Assembly: GCA_004000155.1 (NCBI GenBank)
Contig: RCSS01000623.1
Location: 1-18,151 of the forward strand
DNA: 18,151 bases
DNA from: Tubulinosema ratisbonensis
Lineage: Eukaryota; Microsporidia; Tubulinosematidae
Direction: 5' to 3'
Shown piece by piece: positions 9,870-18,051 of this stretch. The notes beneath the pieces are model-generated. The model was not told where the DNA came from. It worked only from the letters and a program-made list of their open reading frames with translations, and did no database searches. Position 1 is the first letter of the stretch; each line of letters starts with the position of its first letter. The position numbers were made by a program, and so were the translations under genes.

Positions 9870-9953
9870 GAATAAATAAAATTCAAAACAAAAAAGTTGT
9901 ATAGATCTTTATTTCGAGTGTTTAAAACAGAGCATAAAGAATTTTATTTATTC
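9870..9953. repeat. perfect 15-bp inverted repeat with 54-bp spacer
   Basis: GAATAAATAAAATTC at 9870-9884 and GAATTTTATTTATTC at 9939-9953 are exact reverse complements. Within the spacer, TTTATTTCGAGTGT (about 9908-9921) also partly complements ACTCTCGAATAAATA (about 9864-9878), giving two alternative stems. The structure could be a remnant of a small non-autonomous element or a transcribed hairpin. No target duplication was found at the ends. Confidence 0.6.
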
Positions 9954-10121
9954 AATCCAAAGTAAAATGATTTTGTTTCTTTATTTAAATACGCGTTATA
10001 TTATTTTTATTTGTATTATAAACATCTAAATATTGTTAATTTCCTTTCTAAGAATCCAAAAAGATTCTCTAACTTTGTCACCATTAAGAAAACTCTATTA
10101 CTGTTTTTTTCCTTCAAAGTC

Positions 10122-10150
10122 CATTCAAATATTTTGAATTGAATAATGGT
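10122..10150. repeat. short palindrome
   Basis: ATTCAAATATTTTGAAT is a 7-bp perfect stem with a three-base centre, flanked by CC on the left and TGAATAATGG on the right so that CCATT and AATGG can also pair. It is short and AT-rich, and such stems arise easily by chance here. Confidence 0.4.
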
Positions 10151-10296
10151 CATTATCTAAACACCATCTTTAACATACCTTTGAAATACTTTTGCCTTAA
10201 AGTAGAAAAGTAGTTATACAAAATAAACGTGTATTAAATTCAAAATTACTTATGATTATGACCGTATTTCTGCTATGAACTCAAAAAAATCAATTC

Positions 10297-10350
10297 TTAA
10301 AATATCAAGAATTTATTAGATTCTTAATAATAAATTTCTTAATATTTTAA
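10297..10350. repeat. imperfect hairpin, about 19-bp arms
   Basis: TTAAAATATCAAGAATTTA (10297-10315) pairs with TAAATTTCTTAATATTTTAA (10331-10350) with one mismatch (G-U if transcribed) and one bulged base, around a 15-base loop. It lies in the gene-free region. It may be structural or chance given the base composition. Confidence 0.5.
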
Positions 10351-12430
10351 ATTCTGTAAATTTGGAATCACTAAGACTTTCTACTCTTCGTTTATATCAA
10401 ACAAATACGACTTGTCTATAGTTTATTAAATTTTTTATATAAACTTAAATCTTTTTTATATCGTCTAAATATTTTATTTCTAAAAAATTGAAGTAAATTC
10501 GCATAGATTTTACGTTAAAATGTATTAATATAAAACAAAAGCCATTAATATCATATATATTAATGTAAACTTCAAGAAAATAGTACAAATATTAGGTGTA
10601 TAAATAAATCAATTAAAATAAATGTTTTTTATTCTACTTTATTTGCTGATAATTTAAAGGGATCATGTTAATTATTCTTTATATACTTTAATTTTCTTAG
10701 AAAACTGCTAAGGCAATAATATAAGCTTTGTTATAGTCTATAACCATAATTAACATTACAAACTATTTGAAAGAAACTCTGCGTGTTAATATACGATAAA
10801 ATCAATAAAACAATAAGAATAATTTATAAGCATTCAAAAAGCTAATAGTTGAAGATAAGAGAAATAATCATTTTTCAAAAATACAAATACGTCTATACGA
10901 TAACAAACACAAGCAGTTTTAACAAATTTACATGTAATATGAGATATACAACAGAGCTAGCACAATATAATACTGAACATAAGTATACATGCCAAGTTTC
11001 TATATTTACATCACATAAAAACAACTCCGATTCTATTGATACCAAAAGGAAAGTCTTTATTACAAATAAAAACATTAGATTAAAAACGATTTTGATTTTA
11101 TAGACGGAATAAGAATAAGGCAGTATATGATTCTATTGATAAAAATTTTAAAAGAAGGGGTTTAATTGCTATATCAATTACTAATCAAATATAAATAAGA
11201 GACATGTAATCATAACTATAAATTTTCAATATTATAAAATTACTACAAAATTTATTAAAATAATTTTTTTTTGTTGCTTAAGCATGAGAAATTAATATGA
11301 TATTCCTTTTCTATATCTTATTAAAATATTATTTGTAAACAATCTTTGGATAGAAAAAGACTAAGATAAAAATTTTGCCTTTTATATAAAATCCTTTTCA
11401 AAATCTTTTTAATTTTACTTTTGTTGGACACCCATAAATTTTAGGTCAAAAATTATTTTAATGATATAAAAATCAAATTAGTTATTTTCAAAATTATGTT
11501 AAGCTTTAAGGGTTACTTATTTTTAAAAATCATAACAATAGAAGTTCTTTATATGGATTTCCCATCCTTGGAAACAAAAAAATTATTTAAATTTAATATT
11601 TTTTTATTTTATTATATGTTTAATTTACTTGTCTTGATAAAAAGAATAGATTCTAATATTTTGGATTGAATTCTACATTCAAATAAAAAAAGAGAATAAT
11701 TTCAAAGTTTTTCGTGTTTCAGTTTTATATACAAAATTTTTTATCGGATACATCCATGACAATATCTTACCATAATAAGCACATAAAATCTAACTTAAAA
11801 AGTAAATAATTTCAAAATTTAAGATTTTTAAAAATGTTATTGTTGCATTCAAACTTTATTTTTCAAATATTTTTTTTATTAAATTTTCTATTTTTCGTCT
11901 CCATGTAACTTTCTTTATATATACGCTATTTGGTTACATTTATTCAATAATTCAATATTATAAATTATAGACAATGTCTAATTTTTTTAAGCATAAAAAT
12001 TATAAATTATATTAGATATTTGTCTATACAAAAGCCTATGATTTGTTAACAATTTTGTTTTTAATGTTTGTTGTAAATTGTTCATTTTCATTTAAATTAT
12101 TATAAATATTAAACTTAATTAGTTTTCAATTGTTTATATCTGCATGTAACTTTTCATAAAACTCTTAAGTTATTATAAAATAAGAGTTTATCCCGAAATA
12201 AACAATAAATAACTAAATCAATCAACAAAAACCTATTAATTAATTTAAATAAATAATTATAGAATTACAGGGGTATGCAATAATTTTTCAAAATTGTGCT
12301 AAAATTAAGACAAAAATAAACACAAAAAACAAATTTGAAGTAAGATCTAAAAAAAGTTTTTAATAGAAATAGTTAGGTAAAAACATTAAAAATAATTTTT
12401 ATATGTGTGTATAAAAAAAGTTTCTAGATA

Positions 12431-13366
12431 TTAGATAATTAGTTTAATAATATCTTGTCTGGCTAATGCTTTGACCAAAAATCCTCTTATATTATGAAAC
12501 ATATCACTAAAATCTACAAATTCTTCACTGAATACTTGCAAGATAGAGAACTTCAAATCATCATCTATCCTGACAATCTCATTGTTATTTAACTTGACTT
12601 AAAGAAACTGAATATGTCTTAATGGGATAAAGATACGAAAATATGAAAACAGAAACCTATAATTAAATTTTTTTTGTGAAATAAATTAATCACTTCTATT
12701 TTTAAGTATGGTATAATTTCCAAAACTAGTACATTATCAGGGTTTACAACAAAATAATCAATATAATATTCTTAATAAAGTGAATAAAAATCATCACCGA
12801 AGGCACTATTCTCTAGTTTATACCGAAGTATGCCTGTAATTCTGTTAGCAACAATACAAAAGTTAGTTGTTTTTGTTTAATTTGACACTCTTCACCGCCT
12901 TATTTCTCTCAACTAGGTATCCCGAATTATATTTTTTATGTGAACTCACACCTATCTTATCTAAAAAAATCAATTAAAAATCAGAAATAAGACTAATCAT
13001 TCTGCCATACTATTGTCTTAAATTGATATTTTTGATATACTTATTGGTATTTAAATAAGCCTTTTCTACTCTGTTCTATGGATTGTGACATCCCAGAAAC
13101 AGCACTTTGTGATATTACTAGTTAGACACACTCAAGTCTACACCAATTTCAGTCTTTTTTTGTTACCTAAAGATAAGAAATTTATACTAAGATCTTTTCG
13201 CTATACCTTATTTATAAAGTATTAATACCTAGTTTAAAGAAACATACGATACAGTATGTTTGTAGATAATTAGTTATATTTCGAGATAATGTGAGCCATC
13301 CACCCGCTAAAATCTACCTATTTCATTCATTTGACTGCCCAAGTCTACCTTTATTTGCAGGCTTTA
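12431..13366 (-). mobile_element. copy C of the IS630/Tc1-type element with broken DDE transposase
   Basis: The transposase reads on the minus strand from about 13208 to the stop at 12433-12431, in pieces. An N-terminal helix-turn-helix region contains KTEIGVDLSVSN, followed by two stops and YHKVLF. The first catalytic block is LIFLDKIGVSSHKKYNSGYL, where the family has LDE-G. The second is DNVLVLEIIPYLK, where the family has LDN-x-x-x-H-K. The third is a stop followed by DIFSFFKSS, where the family has NPIE-x-x-F-S-x-x-K. The first Asp survives, the second reads Glu, and the third Glu is a TAA. The C-terminal piece is intact (IVRIDDDLKFSILQVFSEEF...ending ALARQDIIKLII). At least two frameshifts (near 12860 and 12600) and several stops make it dead. 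The leader at 13366-13209 matches copies A and B. No terminal inverted repeat was identified. Confidence 0.7.
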
Positions 13367-13920
13367 GTTACAGAAAATAATGATTTCCTTTTGCCTGGAT
13401 GACAAAAGGATGGTTTGCTTTACTAGAATCTCCTCATGAAATTCTATTATTGCAAGTAAATTCTCTTTGGATACTTTCGAAATGCTCGCTAAACTCTATC
13501 GTGACGTTATATAACTCTTCTCCCAAGAGTCTGCAAATGTCAGCACTTAAACAATCAACTGGCAGTTCATCTATGCAAATAAAATACCTTTTAGTATAAT
13601 TAACTTTAGTTTTTGTGCAGGATGAGTCCCCATTTAAAATTACTAAGGTTGTTTTTTAAATTAATTTTGATTACTTCTAGGCTTTCCTCTCTTGTTTTTA
13701 CAATTTCTTTATCTTTAAGCCCTTCTGAAATCTTATTTGTTATATTATGTGTTAAACATTAAGACATTTAGGAATCTTTTGCAAAATATCTAAATAGCAT
13801 ATTTATCTCGATATTTTTTAAACCTTTATACCTCATCAATAAAAATGATCTGCCATTTTTCTATGCAATATCATGTAATCATTTTGTAGCACATTTTCAT
13901 TATAAAACCACTGTTCATAA
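13367..13920 (-). pseudogene. decayed minus-strand gene of unknown family
   Basis: The region is richer in GC than the deserts and shows successive coding-like frames on the minus strand. From high to low coordinate these are YEQWFYNENVLQNDYMILHR, then IIFIDEV-stop-RFKKYRDKYA, then ISEGLKDKEIVKTREESLEV, then after a shift LVILNGDSSCTKTKVNYTKR and FICIDELPVDCLSADICRLL continuing to a TGA at 13436-13434, then GDSSKANHPFVIQAKGNHYF. At least three shifts and three stops separate them. I do not recognise the protein. Its last readable residue lies a few bases before the leader of transposon copy C, so the element may have inserted at or near its end. The plus-strand frame at 13399-13599 is a shadow of this coding sequence. 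Confidence 0.4.
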
Positions 13921-14063
13921 AGTTAAAAATTTAAATTAATAATTTTGTCTTTTAATTTTATTTTTTATATTTGTGTTAATTTTAGCTTTGATTTGTCTTT
14001 ATTTTGAATAAATTTGTATACATTGTTGCATAAGCTTTTCTTAATATGGTATAATTCTGTAAA

Positions 14064-14165
14064 GAATTAAATAACTAAATAATTAAAAAATTAAAAAATT
14101 AAATAATTAAATAATTAAATAATTAAAAAATTAAACAACAAATAATTAAATAATAAAATAATTTA
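14064..14165. repeat. low-complexity tandem repeat, unit about ATTAAATA
   Basis: About 100 bp consist of an imperfect 8-bp repeat (ATTAAATA, with ATTAAAAA variants) and no G. It lies immediately downstream of the minus-strand membrane-protein gene that ends at 14167. Such an array can vary in length between strains. Confidence 0.85.
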
Positions 14166-14166
14166 T

Positions 14167-14664
14167 TTATTTATCTGCTGAATTCATATTTCTAATAAAC
14201 AAAATAACACATAAAATTACACATAAAATATTAGTAAACAATTTATAATTAAAATAATAATTATCACTTAAAAAAGAAGACCTACTTATCAAAAATACTA
14301 TTACACCTAAAACAGAAGAATAAAGAATAATTCTAAAAATATAAAAAAAATCATATTTTTTATAAAGAAATTTAGCAATTAAAGAGATAGAAATAGTAAA
14401 AATTACCATAATGATTACATTAACACCTAAATTAAGAACAAATGATTTTAATTTGTGAGTAAATGATTTGTCTTTGATGTTTAATAAATCAATAAATTGA
14501 AGTAAATTAAATAGAAATGCATAAACTAAAAGCAAAGGTAAAACTAAATTATTTGTTCTAAAATTCTCTAATTGTGTGACAGGTTTAAGAAAAAAAGATC
14601 TTATAAAGCATTTTATAAATGTGGCTTTAGAAAAATTCTGGTTTCTTGCTTCTGGCTTAAACAT
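14167..14664 (-). CDS. four-helix membrane protein, 165 aa
   Basis: The family is not recognised with certainty. A 40-residue basic N-terminal segment (MFKPEARNQNFSKATFIKCF...) is followed by four hydrophobic stretches at about residues 41-62, 76-100, 106-127 and 138-157, with short polar loops (for example KYDFF between helices two and three). The C-terminus is short and polar (RNMNSADK). There is no cleavable signal peptide. The N-terminal part is probably cytosolic, and an even number of helices would put both ends on the same side. The size and layout resemble Yip1/YIF-type or other small endomembrane proteins, but no diagnostic motif was seen. No CCC signal precedes the ATG. The frame is intact and preceded by AT-rich sequence. 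Confidence 0.65.
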   Translation of the reverse strand: MFKPEARNQNFSKATFIKCFIRSFFLKPVTQLENFRTNNLVLPLLLVYAFLFNLLQFIDLLNIKDKSFTHKLKSFVLNLGVNVIIMVIFTISISLIAKFLYKKYDFFYIFRIILYSSVLGVIVFLISRSSFLSDNYYFNYKLFTNILCVILCVILFIRNMNSADK

Positions 14665-14842
14665 ATAATTAAATTTATATTTAATTTAAATAATAATTTT
14701 ATTTAAATATCAAAAAATTAAATAAAAGATATTATTATTTATTTTTTATTAATAAAAATAAATAAATAATTATTTTATTAAATAGAAATAGTAATTAACT
14801 AATAAGTATGATTTAAAAAAATTTTGATATTTAATTTAATGT

Positions 14843-15060
14843 CTAGGGGTTGCATATATGGCAGAATCATTTTAAATATTGAAAAGGGATAACGTTCTAA
14901 ATAAATAAGGGTTTTCGGTTTGATACGCACAATAATCTAACCCTTGTGGAAGTTTCGAGAAGAACTAAAAATAGCAGCATATCATAAAACTTAGCGTTTC
15001 TACAAAAAATAGATCTATAAGCTCCGTTGGTATTGTTTTTATAGATATTTTAACCCATTT
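14843..15060 (-). pseudogene. possible short decayed coding remnant, family unknown
   Basis: On the minus strand one frame reads WVKISIKTIPTELIDLFFVE, continues TLSFMICCYF, meets a TAG, then continues FFSKLPQGLDYCAYQTENPY and LFRTLSLFNI to a TAA, followed by NDSAIYATPRH and another stop. The peptide has a varied, coding-like composition in a region less AT-rich than its surroundings. There is no start codon and no recognised family. It may belong to another transposon fragment. Confidence 0.25.
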
Positions 15061-15196
15061 GTTATTTATTTAGATAAACATTTTAAAAAATTCAAAATAA
15101 ATAAATCCTTTTTAATACAATAATATTAATTTAATTAACCCAAATTAAATCCTAACCCTCTAATTTAAATTAAATTTACCCTGGTTGATACCTTTA

Positions 15197-16074
15197 ATGA
15201 AATTAGACATGCTTTTTTTTTGTGACAGCAGCTGACGGTGCAGCAGTAGAGAATCTTAAAGAAGAAAGGGTCCTTGTAAGAAAAATATCTTTAACAAATG
15301 CAAAACTTTTTAATTTATTACCAAAAAAATTTTTTATTTGAATGCAGAAAAAAAAGGGCATAAAGTTGTCTTTTCTATATTTAAAGAAACTTTTTTTTGA
15401 AAATAACAAAGTTAGTGTAGCAAATGTTTTAAAGATCTCTTACCTCTATCTTCACAAGGTGTCTACTGTCGAAATTTCCAAAATGACCGGAATTGGTACT
15501 GAGGCTGATACTGCGTGGTGTCTCTACCTAAGAGAATTGTTAGCTGATAGCCTAGAATTTAGCATAAATCAAATAAGTGGAGAAGGAATTGTGGTGGCGG
15601 TTGATGAAACTAACTTAAGCAAAAGGAAATACAATCGCGGTAGACTAGTCGAGGGTATTAGGTAGTAGGAGGAATTGAAAGGACCCTAAAAAGTGGTTTA
15701 ATGTAGAAGTAAAAGATCGCACTGCGGACACTATATATTCCGTTTTGTCAAATTTTATTTTGCCTAATTCCACAGTGTATACTGACTGTTTTAAAAGTTA
15801 CTCTTCTGTTTGTCAAGAATTAAATTTTAGTTATTTAACAGTAAATCATTCTAAAAATTTTGTAGAATTGATCACTGGAACCCATACCAATACAATTGAC
15901 AGTCTTTATAATGGATTGAAAACGATTATTAAACCAAAAAACATAAAAAAAAGAATATTTTTAGTAGGCTGTTTTATTTTATTTTTGGAAAAAACAATAA
16001 AAAAAAACATATGGATTGCTTTTACTAATGCTTCAAAAAACATCAAATGTTTAATTAAATTTTTATTTTTATAA
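15197..16074 (+). pseudogene. broken Merlin-type (IS1016/ISXO2-like) transposase
   Basis: This is a DDE transposase of the Merlin/IS1595 superfamily, whose proteins cut and paste the element. A likely start is the ATG at 15197, with a shift in the T run at 15213-15221. The frame then runs VENLKEERVLVRK...LLPKKFF, hits TGA at 15339 (probably a lost Trp before the zinc-ribbon region) and continues KVSVANVLKISYLYL. The first catalytic block is GEGIVVAVDETNLSKRKYNR, then GRLVEG. Two shifts follow between 15655 and 15690, around GGIER. The last frame holds KKWFNVEVKDRTADT, then TVYTDCFKSY (second Asp) and VNHSKNFVELITGTHTNTID followed by SLYNGLK. The family usually has IES where this has IDS. Total length is about 290 codons, as expected for Merlin. 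No terminal inverted repeats or 8-bp target duplications were found. Confidence 0.85.
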
Positions 16075-16139
16075 TTTAAATAATATAAATTTTTTTAAAA
16101 TAAAATATAACAATAAATTAAATAAACCCTAAGTTTAAT

Positions 16140-16800
16140 CAAACACCCATCTAATAAGGTAAGTTTTTTAAAAATTAGTTGTAAATTCTTTCCAAACACA
16201 TCGAAATACTTCGATTATCGGTTTGGCTTGCACCTTAAACCGATAATCAACGAAAACTTTGTTAATAGTTTCTAAAGTTTTACTAGAAACTAAGTTTTAA
16301 CACTTCTTTTGTCATCTCCACAATTACACAACAACAATCGATTAAATACCATCATAATTCTTATTAGTTTACTTGAACTTGCTATTATGCTCTATCTGCA
16401 GATATATATTTACTACTTTGATAACCGTGTTCAGCCCTCCTATTTAAGGTGACTATCCTGATAGTCTTGCTCAATATTTTCTTATTCCCGCCAAAAATAG
16501 TTTTATAACGAACTTGATTTTGTGTTTACATTTTTAAAGTCTTATAGCTGCTTAATTATTTAAAATCATCGTCAAAAAAATCATTTAAAAATATACTGGG
16601 AGAAGTAGAAAAAATATTTTCCATACACTATATTTTTTGTTGTTTTGTTTTTGAATTTTAAAAAACACTCACGTATTCCAGTAAAATATTTGATTAACCA
16701 AAATCGAATAAAATGATGTACATTATTAAAACTTAGCAATTTATTTTTCACAAGAAACCTAGTTGCCTTTTCATTCACATACATAAATTCGAGCAAATAA
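16140..16800 (-). pseudogene. decayed minus-strand coding region, possibly another transposase
   Basis: Reading the minus strand downward, a 71-codon ORF at 16796-16581 contains NEKATRFLVKNKLLSF. Further on come NKKILSKTIRIVTLNRRAEH and GYQSSKYISADRA (16490-16385), then RIMMVFNRLLLCNCGDDKRS and TLETINKVFVDYRFKVQAKP followed by IIEVFRCVWKEFTTNF. Stops and shifts separate the pieces. The TIRIVTLNRRAEHGY part resembles a transposase helix-turn-helix. The NEKATRFL start resembles the N-terminus of Merlin-type transposases. Neither is firm. It is convergent with the Merlin-type gene at 15197-16074. Confidence 0.3.
16213..16248. repeat. perfect 12-bp hairpin
   Basis: GATTATCGGTTT (16213-16224) and AAACCGATAATC (16237-16248) are exact reverse complements around a 12-base loop, GGCTTGCACCTT. 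Flanking TTC and GAA can extend the stem across a small bulge. The stem is unusually GC-containing for this window. It lies about 140 bp after the end of the Merlin-type transposase and inside decayed minus-strand coding sequence. It may be part of an element's end or chance in old coding DNA. Confidence 0.6.
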
Positions 16801-17138
16801 AGTAATTACACTTATAAAAGTCGCAATTTTCATCAACTTAAATTTGTTACTTTTACATTTACTTTAGTCGATTTTAAAGAAAAGTCGCCATTTACAATTA
16901 GTTGAAAAGATAGCCTGCCCCAAGATACTTACCTATCTAATTGATAATTTACTTTTATAGCAAAAAAGTTAACAAAAATGCATTTAATTAATTTTTATTT
17001 TTTATTTCTGTAATAACTTACAAAAACTTATTTAAATTTAAATTATTAAAGTAAAAAATTTTTGCCTTACAAGATGGACTTAGGAAGATATAAAAACATG
17101 AAAAAACCTCATCTTTTTAAAATCATTATATTTAAACC

Positions 17139-17339
17139 ATGCAGTACACAAGTCAATTAATAGATAAGTTTGACAATTTCATTGTAAACAGGACCCTGAA
17201 TGATATTCTAAAAAATTATATAATTCAAGTGACAAAAAAAGTTGTATTTTTAACAAATAGTTATTGCAGAGGCGATAAAAAAATTTTTATTTATAATAGA
17301 GTCTGCTTCGATAATGAGACAAAATTTTTAACATTTTAA
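17139..17339 (+). CDS. doubtful small ORF, 66 aa
   Basis: The frame encodes MQYTSQLIDKFDNFIVNRTL, then continues through a KNYIIQVTKKVVFLTNSYCR stretch to a TAA at 17337-17339. Composition is varied and coding-like. After the TAA the same frame continues through AAA AAC CCC into the ATG at 17349, so the two ORFs may be one interrupted gene. Just upstream, in another frame, ATGs at 17074 and 17098 open a 28-codon stretch (MDLGRYKNMKKPHLFKIIIF...) that could be a shifted 5' end. No family was recognised. Confidence 0.3.
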   Translation: MQYTSQLIDKFDNFIVNRTLNDILKNYIIQVTKKVVFLTNSYCRGDKKIFIYNRVCFDNETKFLTF

Positions 17340-17348
17340 AAAAACCCC

Positions 17349-17462
17349 ATGGATGATCTTAAAGAAATTATCAAAGTGATTGAAAATAACCAAAAAATAT
17401 CTCAAAGACCATTTAAAAATTTCTTTAACATTATTAAAGATTACTCAAATAATGAAAACTAA
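17349..17462 (+). CDS. doubtful mini-ORF with CCCC start signal, 37 aa
   Basis: ATG at 17349 follows AAAAACCCC directly, the type of signal seen before the better-supported genes. The peptide begins MDDLKEIIKVIENNQKISQR and ends FFNIIKDYSNNEN. It is charged and probably helical. It is in frame with the 66-codon ORF upstream, separated by one TAA and three codons. It may be a genuine mini-gene or the 3' part of an interrupted gene. The family is unknown. Confidence 0.3.
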   Translation: MDDLKEIIKVIENNQKISQRPFKNFFNIIKDYSNNEN

Positions 17463-17540
17463 AAATTTTATACCCTTTTTCTTGATCAAAGTATTGACAT
17501 TTAATATTTTCTTGTAAATTATTTTTTTTTATATATAACA

Positions 17541-17565
17541 AGGGGGGCGGTCTAGTTATAAATTA
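17541..17565. other. G-rich block, candidate transposon end
   Basis: AAGGGGGGCGGTCTAGTTAT is by far the most G-rich stretch in the window and sits about 140 bp before the helix-turn-helix remnant at 17684. Tc1/IS630/pogo-type elements often have G- or C-rich terminal inverted repeats next to a TA target site, and TA does precede it (ATATATAACAAGG). No matching inverted copy exists in the window, so this is conjecture. Confidence 0.25.
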
Positions 17566-17683
17566 AATATTAAAATCATACTAGGTTGTAGTTAAAGAAA
17601 ATTTACTTTAAAAAGCAAAACTATAGATAATTTTATTTCTCTTTTTAAATAAAATATAAATAAGAAAATTTACACCATCCCAA

Positions 17684-17870
17684 ATGAAGAAACTTTTTGA
17701 TGAAAATGTGAATAAAATGCCGATGGAATTAAATAAAACCGGATATTTTTAAAGACAAATAGCCAATATTCTAAATATTTCTAAAAGTAAATTATAGTGG
17801 TTTTATAGCATTATCGTCGTTTTCCTTTCGAAAAGTCAAAATAATCAAAAATTTGCTTTTTATTTTAATT
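17684..17870 (+). pseudogene. N-terminal helix-turn-helix of a broken transposase
   Basis: An ATG at 17684, preceded by CCCAA, opens a frame reading MKKLFDENVNKMPMELNKTG, then YF, a TAA (17750-17752), RQIANILNISKSKL, a TAG (17795-17797) and WFYSIIVVFL. The segment LNKTGYF-stop-RQIANILNISKSKL-stop-WF fits the helix-turn-helix at the start of Tc1/IS630-type transposases (general pattern G-x-S-x-R-x-I-A-x-x-L-x-I-S-x-S-T-V). Both stops stand one base change from CAA/CAG or Ser codons. No DDE domain follows before about 18000, so the copy is truncated or continues in unreadable form. Confidence 0.5.
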
Positions 17871-18051
17871 TATTTCTAAATTAGACAAAAAATAAAAATT
17901 ATTAATTTATTTTTAAATCTTAAAATTTTCTTTTCAAATAAGCAAAAGTTAATAAAACAAATTTTGTTTAATGATAATTTTTAACTATTAATTTATTACC
18001 TTTTTCAATAAAGCTCGTCTCAAATACCTTATGAAACTTATTCGATATCAC

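Larger units (their letters stand above)
9581..12430. other. 2.8-kb AT-rich desert, no convincing gene
   Basis: No gene can be supported. An 84-codon frame opening with TTG at 10849-11103 (+) has no family match, and the opposite strand is open too, so it is probably chance. It is followed in another frame by a short run containing YDSIDKNFKRRGLIA near 11126-11190. The 12-mer GATTCTATTGAT occurs at about 11030 and 11129. Several inverted repeats are listed separately. No RNA gene was recognised. Confidence 0.55.

Noticed and set aside
10849..11103. 84-codon plus-strand frame and its 60-codon minus-strand partner
   Set aside because: It starts with TTG, is open on both strands and lacks a recognisable family or start signal; chance runs of this length are expected at this AT content.
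1276..11445. Near-identical strings TTTATGGGTGTTCAAG (about 1278) and, on the minus strand, TTTATGGGTGTCCAAC (about 11440) as possible terminal inverted repeats
   Set aside because: They are in the wrong relative orientation for the elements nearby and the similarity covers only about 15 bases.
13399..13599. 66-codon plus-strand frame
   Set aside because: It is antisense to a better coding-like minus-strand run in the decayed gene at 13367-13920.
15203..15409. 68-codon minus-strand frame
   Set aside because: It is a shadow of the N-terminal part of the Merlin-type transposase on the plus strand.
15100..16200. Terminal inverted repeats of the Merlin-type element from CCCT-containing segments on both sides (15153-15182 and 16126-16150)
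   Set aside because: The similar strings are in direct, not inverted, orientation and no 8-bp target duplication was found.
17139..17339. Lsm/Sm-like protein, from the CRGDKKIFIYN string resembling the Sm2 motif
   Set aside because: No matching Sm1 motif precedes it and the spacing is wrong.
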